From an uncultured Collinsella sp. (GTDB lineage: Bacteria; Actinomycetota; Coriobacteriia; Coriobacteriales; Coriobacteriaceae), in the NCBI GenBank assembly GCA_900553415.1, contig USDH01000039.1:1-10098 (forward strand): a DNA stretch of 10,098 nt, written 5' to 3'. Positions 1-7,126 of the stretch are shown here, piece after piece. The notes below the pieces were generated by a model that had not been told where the DNA came from, did not search any database, and saw only the letters and a list, made by a program, of their open reading frames with translations. Within the stretch, counting starts at the first letter, position 1; each line of letters opens with the position of its first letter. Both the position numbers and the translations under genes were made by a program.

Positions 1-283
1 TCTTATTGGTCTGCAGGTTGCCGATCATATCGAAGCGCACCTCGGGCAGCTCCGGATGCTCCGCCAGACCCGTGAGCTTGCGAACCAGCTCCTGCGGGCG
101 GTTCTCGGCAAAATGGCGATACCCCGCCTGGATGGCAGCAACAGTCTCATCGACACCAACGGTCTTGGACACGGCAATGAGGCGCGCGGCGTCGTGGGGG
201 CGGCCCGCGCGATCGAGCGCCGCATAAAAACGTTCCAGAATCTGCTCGCGGCGAGCGCGCATCAAATCCAAATAGTTATCCAT
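1..283 (-). CDS. ylmE: YggS/YlmE-family PLP homeostasis protein, N-terminal part (runs off window)
   Basis: This is the first 94 codons of a gene that continues past base 1. The family (YggS/PROSC/PLPBP) binds pyridoxal 5'-phosphate in the cytoplasm and buffers PLP and amino acid pools; no catalytic reaction is established. The translation carries the family hallmarks in order: LIAVSKTV at residues 35-42, with the expected PLP-binding lysine K40; GYRHFAENRPQEL at 54-66, equivalent to the usual FGENRVQE; and FDMIGNLQTNK at 84-94, equivalent to HFIGxLQxNK. The ATG at 283 has a good Shine-Dalgarno (GGAGG) 9 nt upstream, and translation is open to the window edge. A full-length member has about 220-230 residues, so less than half is visible. 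In many Gram-positives ylmE directly follows ylmD after ftsZ; here it follows phoU at a distance of 92 nt. Identity is confident; the ylmE symbol rests on the ftsZ/ylmD neighbourhood. Confidence 0.9.
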   Translation of the reverse strand, partial: MDNYLDLMRARREQILERFYAALDRAGRPHDAARLIAVSKTVGVDETVAAIQAGYRHFAENRPQELVRKLTGLAEHPELPEVRFDMIGNLQTNK

Positions 284-292
284 TGCCAATCG

Positions 293-297
293 CCTCC
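293..297 (-). promoter_or_regulatory. Ribosome binding site of ylmE
   Basis: The minus strand reads GGAGG, 9 nt before the ATG at 283. It fixes the start of the partial ylmE gene. Confidence 0.75.
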
Positions 298-333
298 GCT
301 GACAGCCAAACAAGTAGTCCCATGCTAACGCAA

Positions 334-365
334 GAGCGCGGCCCCGCATGTGCAAGGCCGCGCTC
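334..365 (-). terminator. Strong hairpin between phoU and ylmE, possible terminator or attenuator
   Basis: A perfect 10-bp GC-rich stem (GAGCGCGGCC paired with GGCCGCGCTC) with a 12-nt loop starts 10 nt after the phoU stop codon. On the minus strand it is followed by TTGCGTTAG, a poor U-tract. It could be a weak intrinsic terminator that ends most pst-phoU transcripts while letting some read into ylmE, or an RNA-processing or stability hairpin. I see no convincing promoter between it and ylmE. Confidence 0.5.
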
Positions 366-375
366 ACTTAGGTAT

Positions 376-1260
376 TTACAATCTTTCGACGAACGGGGCT
401 ACTAACTCCTCGTCGTCCTCGCCATCGTCCTCGTCCTCAAGATGATCGAGCAGGTAGCGAAGACCCTCGCTGACCTCGTTGGCGGGCACCTTGGCAACGT
501 AGCGCGCGTCGACGGCGGGCCTCATGATAACACCCTCGCCCGAAGGCACGCGCATGCTCTCGAGCTCGTCCTCATCAGTGCGGGCGATATCGCCGGCGTT
601 CATACGCTGACCAGTCAACAGGAAGGTCAGACGGCAAGCGGCATCGATGGAAATGGAAGCGATGCGATCGAGGTAGCGCGAAACCATGATGGCGCGGCGC
701 AGGTCGTCATAGTTGCTGTCGTCGTCCATAAAGTCGCCCGTATCCATACGGTTAAAGGTGCGGAAGAACTTCTCGTAGGCGGCGTGCACTGGCTCGTCCT
801 CGACGGCCAGGTTGCAGATGATGGACATGTCATTGGTGACGAGCGCAGAAAGCGAAGAGCCCAGCACCTGGTAAACAGCTTCGGCCTCGGCCTCAACCGT
901 ACCGACGAGCTCCTGGGGCAGCGAGATGTCGGCCTTGATCATATGACGCGTGGCACGGCAGATCTGACGGACCTTATCGGTCATGCGCTGCAGGTTAAAG
1001 TCGACGTAGATGATCGTCTGAAGCAGGCGGAAGTCGGAGGCGACCGGTGACTGCGTGGCGATCAGGTTGTAGCAGACGGCCTCCAGGTTGGCGCAGCGCG
1101 CGTCAATCGAAAGCGTACGTTTCTTGGTCTTGGTGGCGAGCTTGCGGTCGTCGGTCACATAGGCCTTCACGGCATCGTGGAGAGCCAGATCGACGGCCTC
1201 ATAGATGCTCAGCATCTCGTGACGGGCCTCGACGAGCTGACGGGAAAACAGTTTGCGCAT
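376..1260 (-). CDS. phoU: PhoU family phosphate-signalling protein with acidic C-terminal extension
   Basis: PhoU links the Pst transporter to the PhoR/PhoB-type two-component system and restrains phosphate uptake and Pho regulon expression. The 294-residue protein shows the two-repeat PhoU helical fold: repeat 1 about residues 10-105 (with FNLQRMTDKVRQI) and repeat 2 about 120-216 (with SRYLDRIASISIDAACRL). Its position as last gene of pstSCAB-phoU is classic. Two things are odd. It is longer than the usual 215-240 residues, with about 78 extra residues after 216 that end in a strongly acidic stretch (273-285, mostly D/E). Also, the second metal-binding motif, normally like ERIGDHAxNI, is changed: the expected Asp is S202 and the His is I203, while repeat 1 keeps D95. 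The ATG at 1260 has a GGAG-type ribosome site. A 92-nt gap separates it from pstB, unlike the tight spacing in the rest of the operon. Confidence 0.9.
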   Translation of the reverse strand: MRKLFSRQLVEARHEMLSIYEAVDLALHDAVKAYVTDDRKLATKTKKRTLSIDARCANLEAVCYNLIATQSPVASDFRLLQTIIYVDFNLQRMTDKVRQICRATRHMIKADISLPQELVGTVEAEAEAVYQVLGSSLSALVTNDMSIICNLAVEDEPVHAAYEKFFRTFNRMDTGDFMDDDSNYDDLRRAIMVSRYLDRIASISIDAACRLTFLLTGQRMNAGDIARTDEDELESMRVPSGEGVIMRPAVDARYVAKVPANEVSEGLRYLLDHLEDEDDGEDDEELVAPFVERL

Positions 1261-1280
1261 GGTTCACTCCAATCAGTTGG

Positions 1281-1301
1281 GTGCGGTCATGCAGCCCGCA
1301 C
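1281..1301 (-). other. Hairpin in the pstB-phoU gap
   Basis: A 6-bp stem (GTGCGG with CCGCAC) encloses a 9-nt loop. It lies about 20 nt upstream of the phoU start, between pstB and phoU. No U-tract follows on the minus strand, so it does not look like a classic terminator. It could tune phoU expression or mRNA stability relative to pstB. Function is not shown. Confidence 0.3.
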
Positions 1302-1314
1302 AGTGAATACGCAC

Positions 1315-1327
1315 CGGACCAGGTCCG
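1315..1327. repeat. 13-nt palindrome CGGACC-A-GGTCCG in the pstB-phoU gap
   Basis: Two perfect 6-bp arms flank a single central base, 25 nt downstream of the pstB stop. The one-base centre makes it a better candidate for a protein-binding operator than for an RNA hairpin. It could equally be chance in GC-rich sequence. Confidence 0.3.
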
Positions 1328-1352
1328 ATCGGCTTGGGACTAGTCGCACCGA

Positions 1353-2156
<804 letters not shown>

Positions 2157-2168
2157 GGGACTCCTTAA

Positions 2169-3074
2169 CTAGCGACGCTTGCGCGACAGGAAGCGCGCAA
2201 ACAGGTTGAAGGCCAGAATGATCACCATCAGCAAGAGCGCGGTGCCGTAGGCTGCGTTCATGTTGATGCCGTCGTTGGCAAGCAGGTACAGGTGAACGGT
2301 CATGGGGCGGCCGGAATCGAGCGGCGAGATAGGTAGATTGATGGCCTGGCCCATGGTGTAGAGCACCACGGCGGTCTCGCCAATGGCACGGCCGATGGCA
2401 AGGACAATGCCCGTGGCAATACGGCCAAAGGCAGAAGGAAGCACAATCTTGGAGACAACCTGCCACTTGGTGGCGCCCAGGCCGTACGCGCCCCAACGGA
2501 TATAGCGCGGGACGGCGCGAATGGCCTCTTCGGTGGTGCGCATGACGATGGGAAGCATCAAGAGCGCGAGCGCCAGAGCGGCCGAGACCATCGAAAGGCC
2601 CAGGCCCATGGCCTCGACAAACAAGGCGTAGCCAAACAGGCCCATAACGATGGAGGGCACCGAGGCCAAAGCGTCAGCAGCGTAGCGAATGAGCTCGACG
2701 ATCTTGCCCTGCTTGGCGTACTCGGCCAGATAGACGGCTGCCAGCACAGCGATCGGCGTGCAGATAAGCATGGCGAGCGCCGTCACATAGACGGTCGAGA
2801 CGATCGTGGGCCAAATACCGCCCTCGGCGTTGACGCCCTGGGGCCAACCGAAGATAAAGTCGAGCGAGATGTGTGGCAGGCCGTTGATGACCACGTAGGC
2901 GATGATAGCGACCAGCACCAGCGTGGTGATGTATGCCGCGGCACGGAACACGCCAAGCATGATCTTGTTGGACAGGTCCTTGTTGATGCGGCCCTTCTTG
3001 CCGTGGGAAAGGGCACGCTTGATGCGCTCGCGCGACGAGGTCGTATCGACCGTCGTGTCAACGGAATCGGACAT
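2169..3074 (-). CDS. pstA: Phosphate ABC transporter permease PstA
   Basis: PstA is one of the two membrane subunits that form the phosphate channel with PstC. The 301-residue protein has a hydrophilic N-terminal tail (1-38, rich in Ser/Thr/Asp then basic), a first transmembrane helix at about 39-64, and further hydrophobic segments at about 95-117, 139-158, 160-178, 217-240 and 277-295. The EAA-type coupling loop that contacts PstB is GAYGLGATKWQ and following (195-214), and GRAIGET (228-234) is shared with PstC. The periplasm-side GWPQGVNAEGGIWP motif (76-89) is typical of PstA. It starts 3 nt after the pstC stop, with a GAGGGGG ribosome site inside the end of pstC, which indicates coupled translation. 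It is intact and of normal length. Confidence 0.96.
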   Translation of the reverse strand: MSDSVDTTVDTTSSRERIKRALSHGKKGRINKDLSNKIMLGVFRAAAYITTLVLVAIIAYVVINGLPHISLDFIFGWPQGVNAEGGIWPTIVSTVYVTALAMLICTPIAVLAAVYLAEYAKQGKIVELIRYAADALASVPSIVMGLFGYALFVEAMGLGLSMVSAALALALLMLPIVMRTTEEAIRAVPRYIRWGAYGLGATKWQVVSKIVLPSAFGRIATGIVLAIGRAIGETAVVLYTMGQAINLPISPLDSGRPMTVHLYLLANDGINMNAAYGTALLLMVIILAFNLFARFLSRKRR

Positions 3075-3077
3075 AGC

Positions 3078-4004
3078 CTACCCCCTCTTCTTCTTGGAAA
3101 CCAGGCGGACGATGCCCACCAGCGTGGCGGAAATGATAAACAGGACCACACCCATGCCGAACAGCGCCGAGCGATGCAGACCCGAGGAATAGCTCATGTC
3201 GAGCGCAATCTGGCTCGTGAGCGTCGAGATGGGGCTCGCAATGCTGTCGGGAATAACCGGGGCGTTACCCACGACCATGAGCACGGCCATGGTCTCGCCG
3301 ATGGCACGGCCCATACCCAGCACGATGGCATCCACGATACCCAGCTTGGCGGCAGGTAACACGACCTTATAGATAGTCTGCCACTTGGTGGCGCCCATGG
3401 CATACGATGCCTCGCGAATGCCCATGGGAATGGAATTGAGAGCATCGATGGTAAGCGTCGTGATGGTGGGCACGATCATAATGGCGAGCACGAACCACGC
3501 CGTCAGCGCGCCAAAACCAAGACCGCCGGTCAGTTGTGCGATAAACGGGCGGATGATGATCATGCCAAAGAAGCCATAGATGATAGAAGGGATGCCGGCC
3601 AACAGGTCAACGGCAGGGCTGATGAGCTTGCGCACGCGCTTGCTGGCGATCTCGACCAGATACACGGCCGTGCCCACGCCTAGGGGCACACCCATGGCGA
3701 GCGCACCGACGGTCACCAGACCCGAGCCGGCAAGCAGCGACACGATGCCGTAGTGGCCCTCAGAGGGCGCCCACGTAAAGCTAAAGAAGTCCGCCAGACC
3801 GATGTCGGTAAAGACGGGCAGCGCCGAGTACGTGGTAAAGACAAAAATCAGGATGACGGTAACAACCGCCAAGAACGCGCAGGCAAAGAAAATCCACTGC
3901 AGCGCCTTCTCCTTGATATAGGTGCTGCGCGATACGAGCGCCAGCTCGCGCTTCTTGGGCGCCTGACCATTCTGCTCGGTCTGGGAGTTTTCCTGTGCTT
4001 CCAT
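3078..4004 (-). CDS. pstC: Phosphate ABC transporter permease PstC
   Basis: PstC pairs with PstA to form the membrane pore for phosphate. I chose the ATG at 4004 (308 residues, starting MEAQENSQ) because AAGGGGAG lies 8 nt upstream. An in-frame GTG at 4013 would add three residues but sits directly on that ribosome site. With the 4004 start the gene begins 1 nt after the pstS stop. Visible features are a hydrophilic N-terminus (1-34), a first transmembrane helix (about 36-59), then hydrophobic segments at about 86-118, 135-155, 167-185, 224-246 and 279-301. The EAA loop EASYAMGATKWQ is at 198-209 and GRAIGETMAVLMVVGN at 232-247. The KKKRG end is cytoplasmic. Order pstS-C-A-B and motif content make the assignment secure. 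Confidence 0.96.
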   Translation of the reverse strand: MEAQENSQTEQNGQAPKKRELALVSRSTYIKEKALQWIFFACAFLAVVTVILIFVFTTYSALPVFTDIGLADFFSFTWAPSEGHYGIVSLLAGSGLVTVGALAMGVPLGVGTAVYLVEIASKRVRKLISPAVDLLAGIPSIIYGFFGMIIIRPFIAQLTGGLGFGALTAWFVLAIMIVPTITTLTIDALNSIPMGIREASYAMGATKWQTIYKVVLPAAKLGIVDAIVLGMGRAIGETMAVLMVVGNAPVIPDSIASPISTLTSQIALDMSYSSGLHRSALFGMGVVLFIISATLVGIVRLVSKKKRG

Positions 4005-4005
4005 G

Positions 4006-4842
4006 CTACTCACTCCCCTTCTCGTCGTTGGTGACGGGAATAAAGCCCGCCTCGCGAATCTGCTTGTCCATCTTTTCGGACGTCACGTAGTCGATGTAAT
4101 CCTGCGCCTGCTGCGAAGGCGCACCCTTCACAAAGAAGTAAAGGTCGCGCGAGATGGGATAGCCGCCACTCGCGACCGTCTTCTCGGACGCCTCAACATG
4201 ATTGACCGAGACGGCCTTGACCGAGGTCTTGGCGTTGAGGCTATCGACGAAGCCCAGCGAAATGTAGCCGATAGCCCCGCGCGAACGAGATACCACGTCG
4301 CGCACCTGGCCCGTGCCCGAAAGAACGGCGGAGCGGCGATCGAACGGGGTGCCGTCCATCACGATGGTGCGGAAGGCTTCACGCGTGCCAGACGCCTCAT
4401 CTCGGTTGATAACCTGAATCTTCAGGTCCTCGCCACCGACTTCTTTCCAGTTGGTGATCTTGCCGGCATAGATATCGCGGAGCTGCTCGGTCGAGAGGCT
4501 ATCGACGGGGTTGTCTTCGTTCACGATGACCGCGATACCGTCGTGGGCAATGACGACGGGAGTCAGGCCCAGATCCTGTTCGTCGGCATTGAGTCCACGG
4601 GAGGAGCTGGCGATATCGGCCGTGCCAGCGCTGACGGCTTCGATGCCAGCGGAAGAGCCCAAACCGGAAACGAGCACGTCGATGCCGGTCTCCTCCTTAA
4701 AGCCCTCTGCCGCAATTTCGGCGATAGGAAGGCAGGTCGTGGAGCCGGCCACGGTAATGGAAGAGGTAGAAGATCCCGAAGAACAGGCGCACAGCGTAAG
4801 CGTAAGCACAGCGGCGCTCAGGACCGATACGATCTTTCTCAT
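4006..4842 (-). CDS. pstS: Phosphate-binding lipoprotein PstS
   Basis: PstS captures phosphate outside the membrane and delivers it to PstC-PstA. The 278-residue protein starts with a lipoprotein signal peptide: MRK, a hydrophobic core at about 4-17, and a lipobox LCA-C with the lipid-modified cysteine predicted at C20, followed by a Ser-rich linker. Phosphate-pocket motifs are visible: AGSTTCLPI (32-40), ASSSRGL (78-84), and INRDEASGTREAF (145-157). IGYISLGF (191-198) and the conserved GYPISRDLYFFVKG (227-240) support the family. The length matches the short Gram-positive PstS type. The start ATG overlaps the pgeF stop (ATGA, 4 nt), and no clear Shine-Dalgarno precedes it, so its translation probably depends on ribosomes finishing pgeF. 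That is unusual for the first gene of a pst operon. Confidence 0.96.
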   Translation of the reverse strand: MRKIVSVLSAAVLTLTLCACSSGSSTSSITVAGSTTCLPIAEIAAEGFKEETGIDVLVSGLGSSAGIEAVSAGTADIASSSRGLNADEQDLGLTPVVIAHDGIAVIVNEDNPVDSLSTEQLRDIYAGKITNWKEVGGEDLKIQVINRDEASGTREAFRTIVMDGTPFDRRSAVLSGTGQVRDVVSRSRGAIGYISLGFVDSLNAKTSVKAVSVNHVEASEKTVASGGYPISRDLYFFVKGAPSQQAQDYIDYVTSEKMDKQIREAGFIPVTNDEKGSE

Positions 4843-5639
4843 AGCATCACGCCGATCGTAGCATGGCGCCCACAGGTGCCGTCCTCGTTACGGTAGGAAT
4901 AAAAGCGGTCGTTCTGACGCACGGTCGAAAGCTGGGTATCCACGATATTATCCGCGTCCACACCGGCATCTACCAGCGCCTCACAAATGGCAGCGGAAAG
5001 ATCGAGCATGCGAGAGGCGCTCGCATCGATGCAAGAGAACTCGACGGCAAAGCGATCCATGAGTTCCTGGGATACCTCATATTCGTCAGCCAAGATATGG
5101 GGGCCGATATAGGCGGAAACGTCGCTCGCATCGCAGCCGGCAGCATCGCAAAGCGCCTGGCACGCCTTGGCAGAAATACGTGCAATCGTGCCCTTCCAAC
5201 CGGAGTGCACCACGGCAAATCCGCCAGGGGCCACCAGCACCACGGGAACGCAGTCGGCAAAGCAGAGCAGCACGGGCACGTCATGGGCCGTACAGACGAT
5301 GGCATCGCAGCCCTCGGCAATCTGCTCGCGAACAGCCTCAAGATCGTCGGCGCCGTTCGAAGTCACCGTAACGATATGGTCACCATGTACCTGATTGGGC
5401 ACGAGCAGATTATGCTCGCACTCAGTGGCGCCCATAGCTTCGAGCGCTCGACGACGATTTTCTTGAACAGCAAAGGGGTCATCGCCTACATGCGAGCCCA
5501 GGTTGAGCGAGGAGTACGCATCTTCAGAAACGCCACCGGTGCGCTCGGTAAAGGCAAAGCGGACATCGGATGTCGCGCCCTCCACCAACGTAACTCCATC
5601 ATGGTCGACACGCGAAACCCTGTCCGCACGTGCTGCCAT
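4839..5639 (-). CDS. pgeF: Multicopper-oxidase-like (laccase domain) protein, PgeF/YlmD/YfiH family
   Basis: This family was long called polyphenol oxidase. Members are reported to act on purine nucleosides (phosphorolysis or deamination), and E. coli YfiH/PgeF edits peptidoglycan precursors that carry the wrong amino acid. Which activity applies here cannot be told from sequence. The metal or substrate triad is visible: H85 in NQVHGD, C130 in FADCVPVVL, and H145 in VVHSGWKGT; the conserved AYIGPHI is at 176-182. I chose the ATG at 5639 (266 residues, MAARADRV) because a perfect AGGAGG lies 7 nt upstream; a GTG at 5660 would be 7 codons longer but would place that site inside the coding region. 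It follows ftsZ as ylmD does in other Gram-positives, but its stop overlaps the pstS start (ATGA). Confidence 0.92.
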   Translation of the reverse strand: MAARADRVSRVDHDGVTLVEGATSDVRFAFTERTGGVSEDAYSSLNLGSHVGDDPFAVQENRRRALEAMGATECEHNLLVPNQVHGDHIVTVTSNGADDLEAVREQIAEGCDAIVCTAHDVPVLLCFADCVPVVLVAPGGFAVVHSGWKGTIARISAKACQALCDAAGCDASDVSAYIGPHILADEYEVSQELMDRFAVEFSCIDASASRMLDLSAAICEALVDAGVDADNIVDTQLSTVRQNDRFYSYRNEDGTCGRHATIGVML

Positions 5640-5646
5640 ACTAAAG

Positions 5647-5652
5647 CCTCCT
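5647..5652 (-). promoter_or_regulatory. Ribosome binding site that decides the pgeF start
   Basis: The minus strand reads AGGAGG, 7 nt before the ATG at 5639. It argues for that ATG over the in-frame GTG at 5660. Confidence 0.85.
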
Positions 5653-5666
5653 AATAACACAAGTAC

Positions 5667-5681
5667 CGCGGCGTCGCCGCG
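5667..5681 (-). other. Small GC hairpin in the pgeF 5' leader
   Basis: A perfect 6-bp stem (CGCGGC with GCCGCG) closes a 3-nt loop about 14 nt upstream of the pgeF ribosome site. It may stabilise the leader or act on translation initiation. No riboswitch-like structure around it is evident, and it could be incidental. Confidence 0.3.
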
Positions 5682-5690
5682 CAGTCCGCG

Positions 5691-5723
5691 TTTATACGGC
5701 TGTCATACTTCCTTAAAAGGATA
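5691..5723 (-). promoter_or_regulatory. Candidate -10 boxes for the pgeF-pst operon
   Basis: On the minus strand TATAAA (5696-5691) is the best -10 look-alike, but its upstream partner (TTTTAA, 16-nt spacing) is a poor -35. TATCCT (5723-5718) lies 19 nt downstream of the TTACGTT repeats. A weak -35 is what an activator-dependent promoter often shows, but the start site cannot be fixed from sequence. Confidence 0.3.
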
Positions 5724-5742
5724 CCCGCAGCGGTAGGGACCA

Positions 5743-5760
5743 AACGTAAAGGGAACGTAA
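5743..5760 (-). promoter_or_regulatory. Candidate Pho box: two TTACGTT direct repeats, 11-bp period
   Basis: The minus strand reads TTACGTT, CCCT, TTACGTT: two identical 7-mers separated by 4 bp, giving an 11-bp period on one face of the helix. PhoB/PhoP-family regulators bind exactly this layout (E. coli CTGTCAT repeats, B. subtilis TT-A-A repeats, Streptomyces GTTCACC repeats). It lies 104 nt upstream of pgeF, downstream of the ftsZ terminator and ahead of the operon carrying pstSCAB-phoU. The geometry and context support a phosphate-starvation operator; the exact regulator is inferred. Confidence 0.5.
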
Positions 5761-5786
5761 GGAGATTGGAGGCTTTCGTTTACAAA

Positions 5787-5827
5787 CGAGAAACAAAACG
5801 GGGTGCATCCAAATGGACACACCCCGT
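5787..5827 (-). terminator. Intrinsic terminator after ftsZ
   Basis: Twenty-two nt after the ftsZ stop, the minus strand forms an 8-bp outer stem (ACGGGGTG with CACCCCGT), a small internal mismatch, an inner TCC/GGA stem and an ATTT loop. It is followed by a T-rich run (TTTTGTTTCTCGTTT). This is a standard rho-independent terminator. It separates the dcw transcript from the pgeF-pst operon, which therefore needs its own promoter. Confidence 0.85.
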
Positions 5828-5849
5828 GCAGGTCGTTGAGAAAAACGAA

Positions 5850-7004
5850 CTAGAAGCTGCCGCGCTTCAGGAAGTCGGGAAGCTCGAACTGGTCGTTGCC
5901 AAAGTTGGGCAGCTCGGTACCACCGACGTTGCGGGTCGGAGCGGCCTGAGCCGGGCTGGCAGCCGGAGCGGTGCGCTGCGGCTCAGCGGAGGCAGCGGCC
6001 TTGCTCTGAGACTGCTGAGCAGCAAAGAGCTCGTCCTGACGGTTGACGTTGGAATCGGAGAAGCCCGTAGCGATGACGGTGATACGCACCTGATCGCCCA
6101 GGGACTCGTCGACAACGGTACCGAAGATGATGTTCGCCTCGGGGTCGACGGCGTTGGCGACAACGTCGGCGGCGTCGCTGATCTCCTGGATGCCCAGGTC
6201 CTTGGAACCGGCGATGGAGAGCAGAACGCGCGTGGCACCATCGATGGAGCTCTCGAGCAGCGGGCTGGAGATGGCCTGCTGGGCAGCGTCGACGGCACGA
6301 GTATCCCCAGAAGAGGTACCGATGCCCATCATGGCGGTACCGGCCTGCTTCATGATGGTCTTAACATCGGCGAAGTCCAGGTTGATGATACCGGGGACGG
6401 TGATGAGGTCGGTGATGCCCTGGGTGCCCTGGGAAAGGACGCCATCGGCAATCGCGAAGGCCTCGAGCATGGTGGTCTTCTTCTCGGCGATGTCGAGCAG
6501 CTTATCGTTAGGAATGACGATCATGGTGTCGACGCAATCGGAGAGGGTCTTGATGCCCTCCTCGGCGCTCTTCTTACGCTTGCGGCCCTCGAAGGTGAAG
6601 GGCTTGGTCACGACGGCGACGGTCAGTGCGCCGACCTCGTTCATCGCGATATCGGCAACGATGGGAGCAGCGCCGGTACCGGTGCCACCGCCCTCACCGC
6701 AGGTGATAAACACCATGTCGGCGCCAGCGAGCGCCTCGGCAATGTCGTCGCGGGACTCATCGGCAGCCTTGCGGCCAACCTCGGGGTTGGCGCCGGCGCC
6801 CAGGCCGCGGGTGAGGTCGGTGCCGATGTGCACCTTGATATCGGCATCAGAGATCGCGAGTGCCTGAGCATCGGTGTTGATGGCAACAAACTCGACGCCG
6901 CGGATGCCCTCTTCGATCATTCGATTGACCGCGTTGGTACCGCCGCCGCCGACGCCGACCACCTTAATGACGGCAAGGTAGTTGTTGATCTCTGTCTCGT
7001 GCAT
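5850..7004 (-). CDS. ftsZ: Cell division GTPase FtsZ
   Basis: FtsZ is the tubulin homologue that polymerises with GTP into the Z-ring at mid-cell and recruits the divisome. The 384-residue protein is complete. VVGVGGGGTNAVNRM is at 15-29 and the tubulin signature GEGGGTGTG at 103-111; Glu in second position is usual in Actinobacteria where many bacteria have Met. The catalytic T7 loop NLDFADV is at 208-214. A variable Ala/Gln/Ser/Pro-rich linker (about 322-370) leads to the C-terminal peptide FELPDFLKRGSF (373-384) that binds partners such as SepF. I chose ATG 7004 (MHETEIN) because GGAGG lies 6 nt upstream; an in-frame start at 7034 would add ten residues with no family support. A 197-nt promoter-like gap precedes it and a terminator follows. 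Confidence 0.98.
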   Translation of the reverse strand: MHETEINNYLAVIKVVGVGGGGTNAVNRMIEEGIRGVEFVAINTDAQALAISDADIKVHIGTDLTRGLGAGANPEVGRKAADESRDDIAEALAGADMVFITCGEGGGTGTGAAPIVADIAMNEVGALTVAVVTKPFTFEGRKRKKSAEEGIKTLSDCVDTMIVIPNDKLLDIAEKKTTMLEAFAIADGVLSQGTQGITDLITVPGIINLDFADVKTIMKQAGTAMMGIGTSSGDTRAVDAAQQAISSPLLESSIDGATRVLLSIAGSKDLGIQEISDAADVVANAVDPEANIIFGTVVDESLGDQVRITVIATGFSDSNVNRQDELFAAQQSQSKAAASAEPQRTAPAASPAQAAPTRNVGGTELPNFGNDQFELPDFLKRGSF

Positions 7005-7010
7005 GTCGGT

Positions 7011-7015
7011 CCTCC
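7011..7015 (-). promoter_or_regulatory. Ribosome binding site that decides the ftsZ start
   Basis: The minus strand reads GGAGG, 6 nt before the ATG at 7004. This rejects the upstream in-frame start at 7034. Confidence 0.85.
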
Positions 7016-7060
7016 GAACAAAGGTTATAGCCATAGCATGGGTCGACCCCTGCGCACATT

Positions 7061-7072
7061 AACCTTCAGGTT
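7061..7072. repeat. Inverted repeat AACCT-TC-AGGTT upstream of ftsZ
   Basis: Two perfect 5-bp arms with a 2-bp centre lie about 57 nt upstream of the ftsZ start, within the predicted leader. On the minus strand a weak promoter-like pair also overlaps it (TTGCAT, 17 nt, GTTAAT). It may be a regulator site or chance. Confidence 0.3.
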
Positions 7073-7097
7073 GAAAGTAAATGCAAAGGTAAACCGT

Positions 7098-7126
7098 ATT
7101 ATGTTTGCACATTATGAACGTATCAG
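7098..7126 (-). promoter_or_regulatory. Candidate ftsZ promoter
   Basis: The minus strand has CTGATA (7126-7121) and CATAAT (7103-7098) with an ideal 17-bp spacer. They match 4/6 and 5/6 of the sigma-70-type consensus and lie in the AT-rich gap between ftsQ and ftsZ. The predicted start near 7091 gives a leader of about 87 nt. A dedicated ftsZ promoter is common in Gram-positives. Confidence 0.45.

Noticed and set aside
442..1050. Plus-strand 202-codon frame opposite phoU
   Set aside because: Its composition (many His, Asp, Gly, Val) is typical of an antisense shadow, and phoU on the minus strand explains the region.
4005..4013. GTG at 4013 as the pstC start
   Set aside because: It would overlap its own ribosome site; the ATG at 4004 has correct 8-nt spacing.
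4003..5654. Long plus-strand open frames opposite pstS and pgeF (297 and 263 codons)
   Set aside because: They mirror the codon structure of well-supported minus-strand genes and show no family motifs.
5700..5706. CTGTCAT on the plus strand, identical to an E. coli Pho box half-site
   Set aside because: No second half-site follows at 11 bp, so a single heptamer may be chance; the TTACGTT pair nearby is the better candidate.
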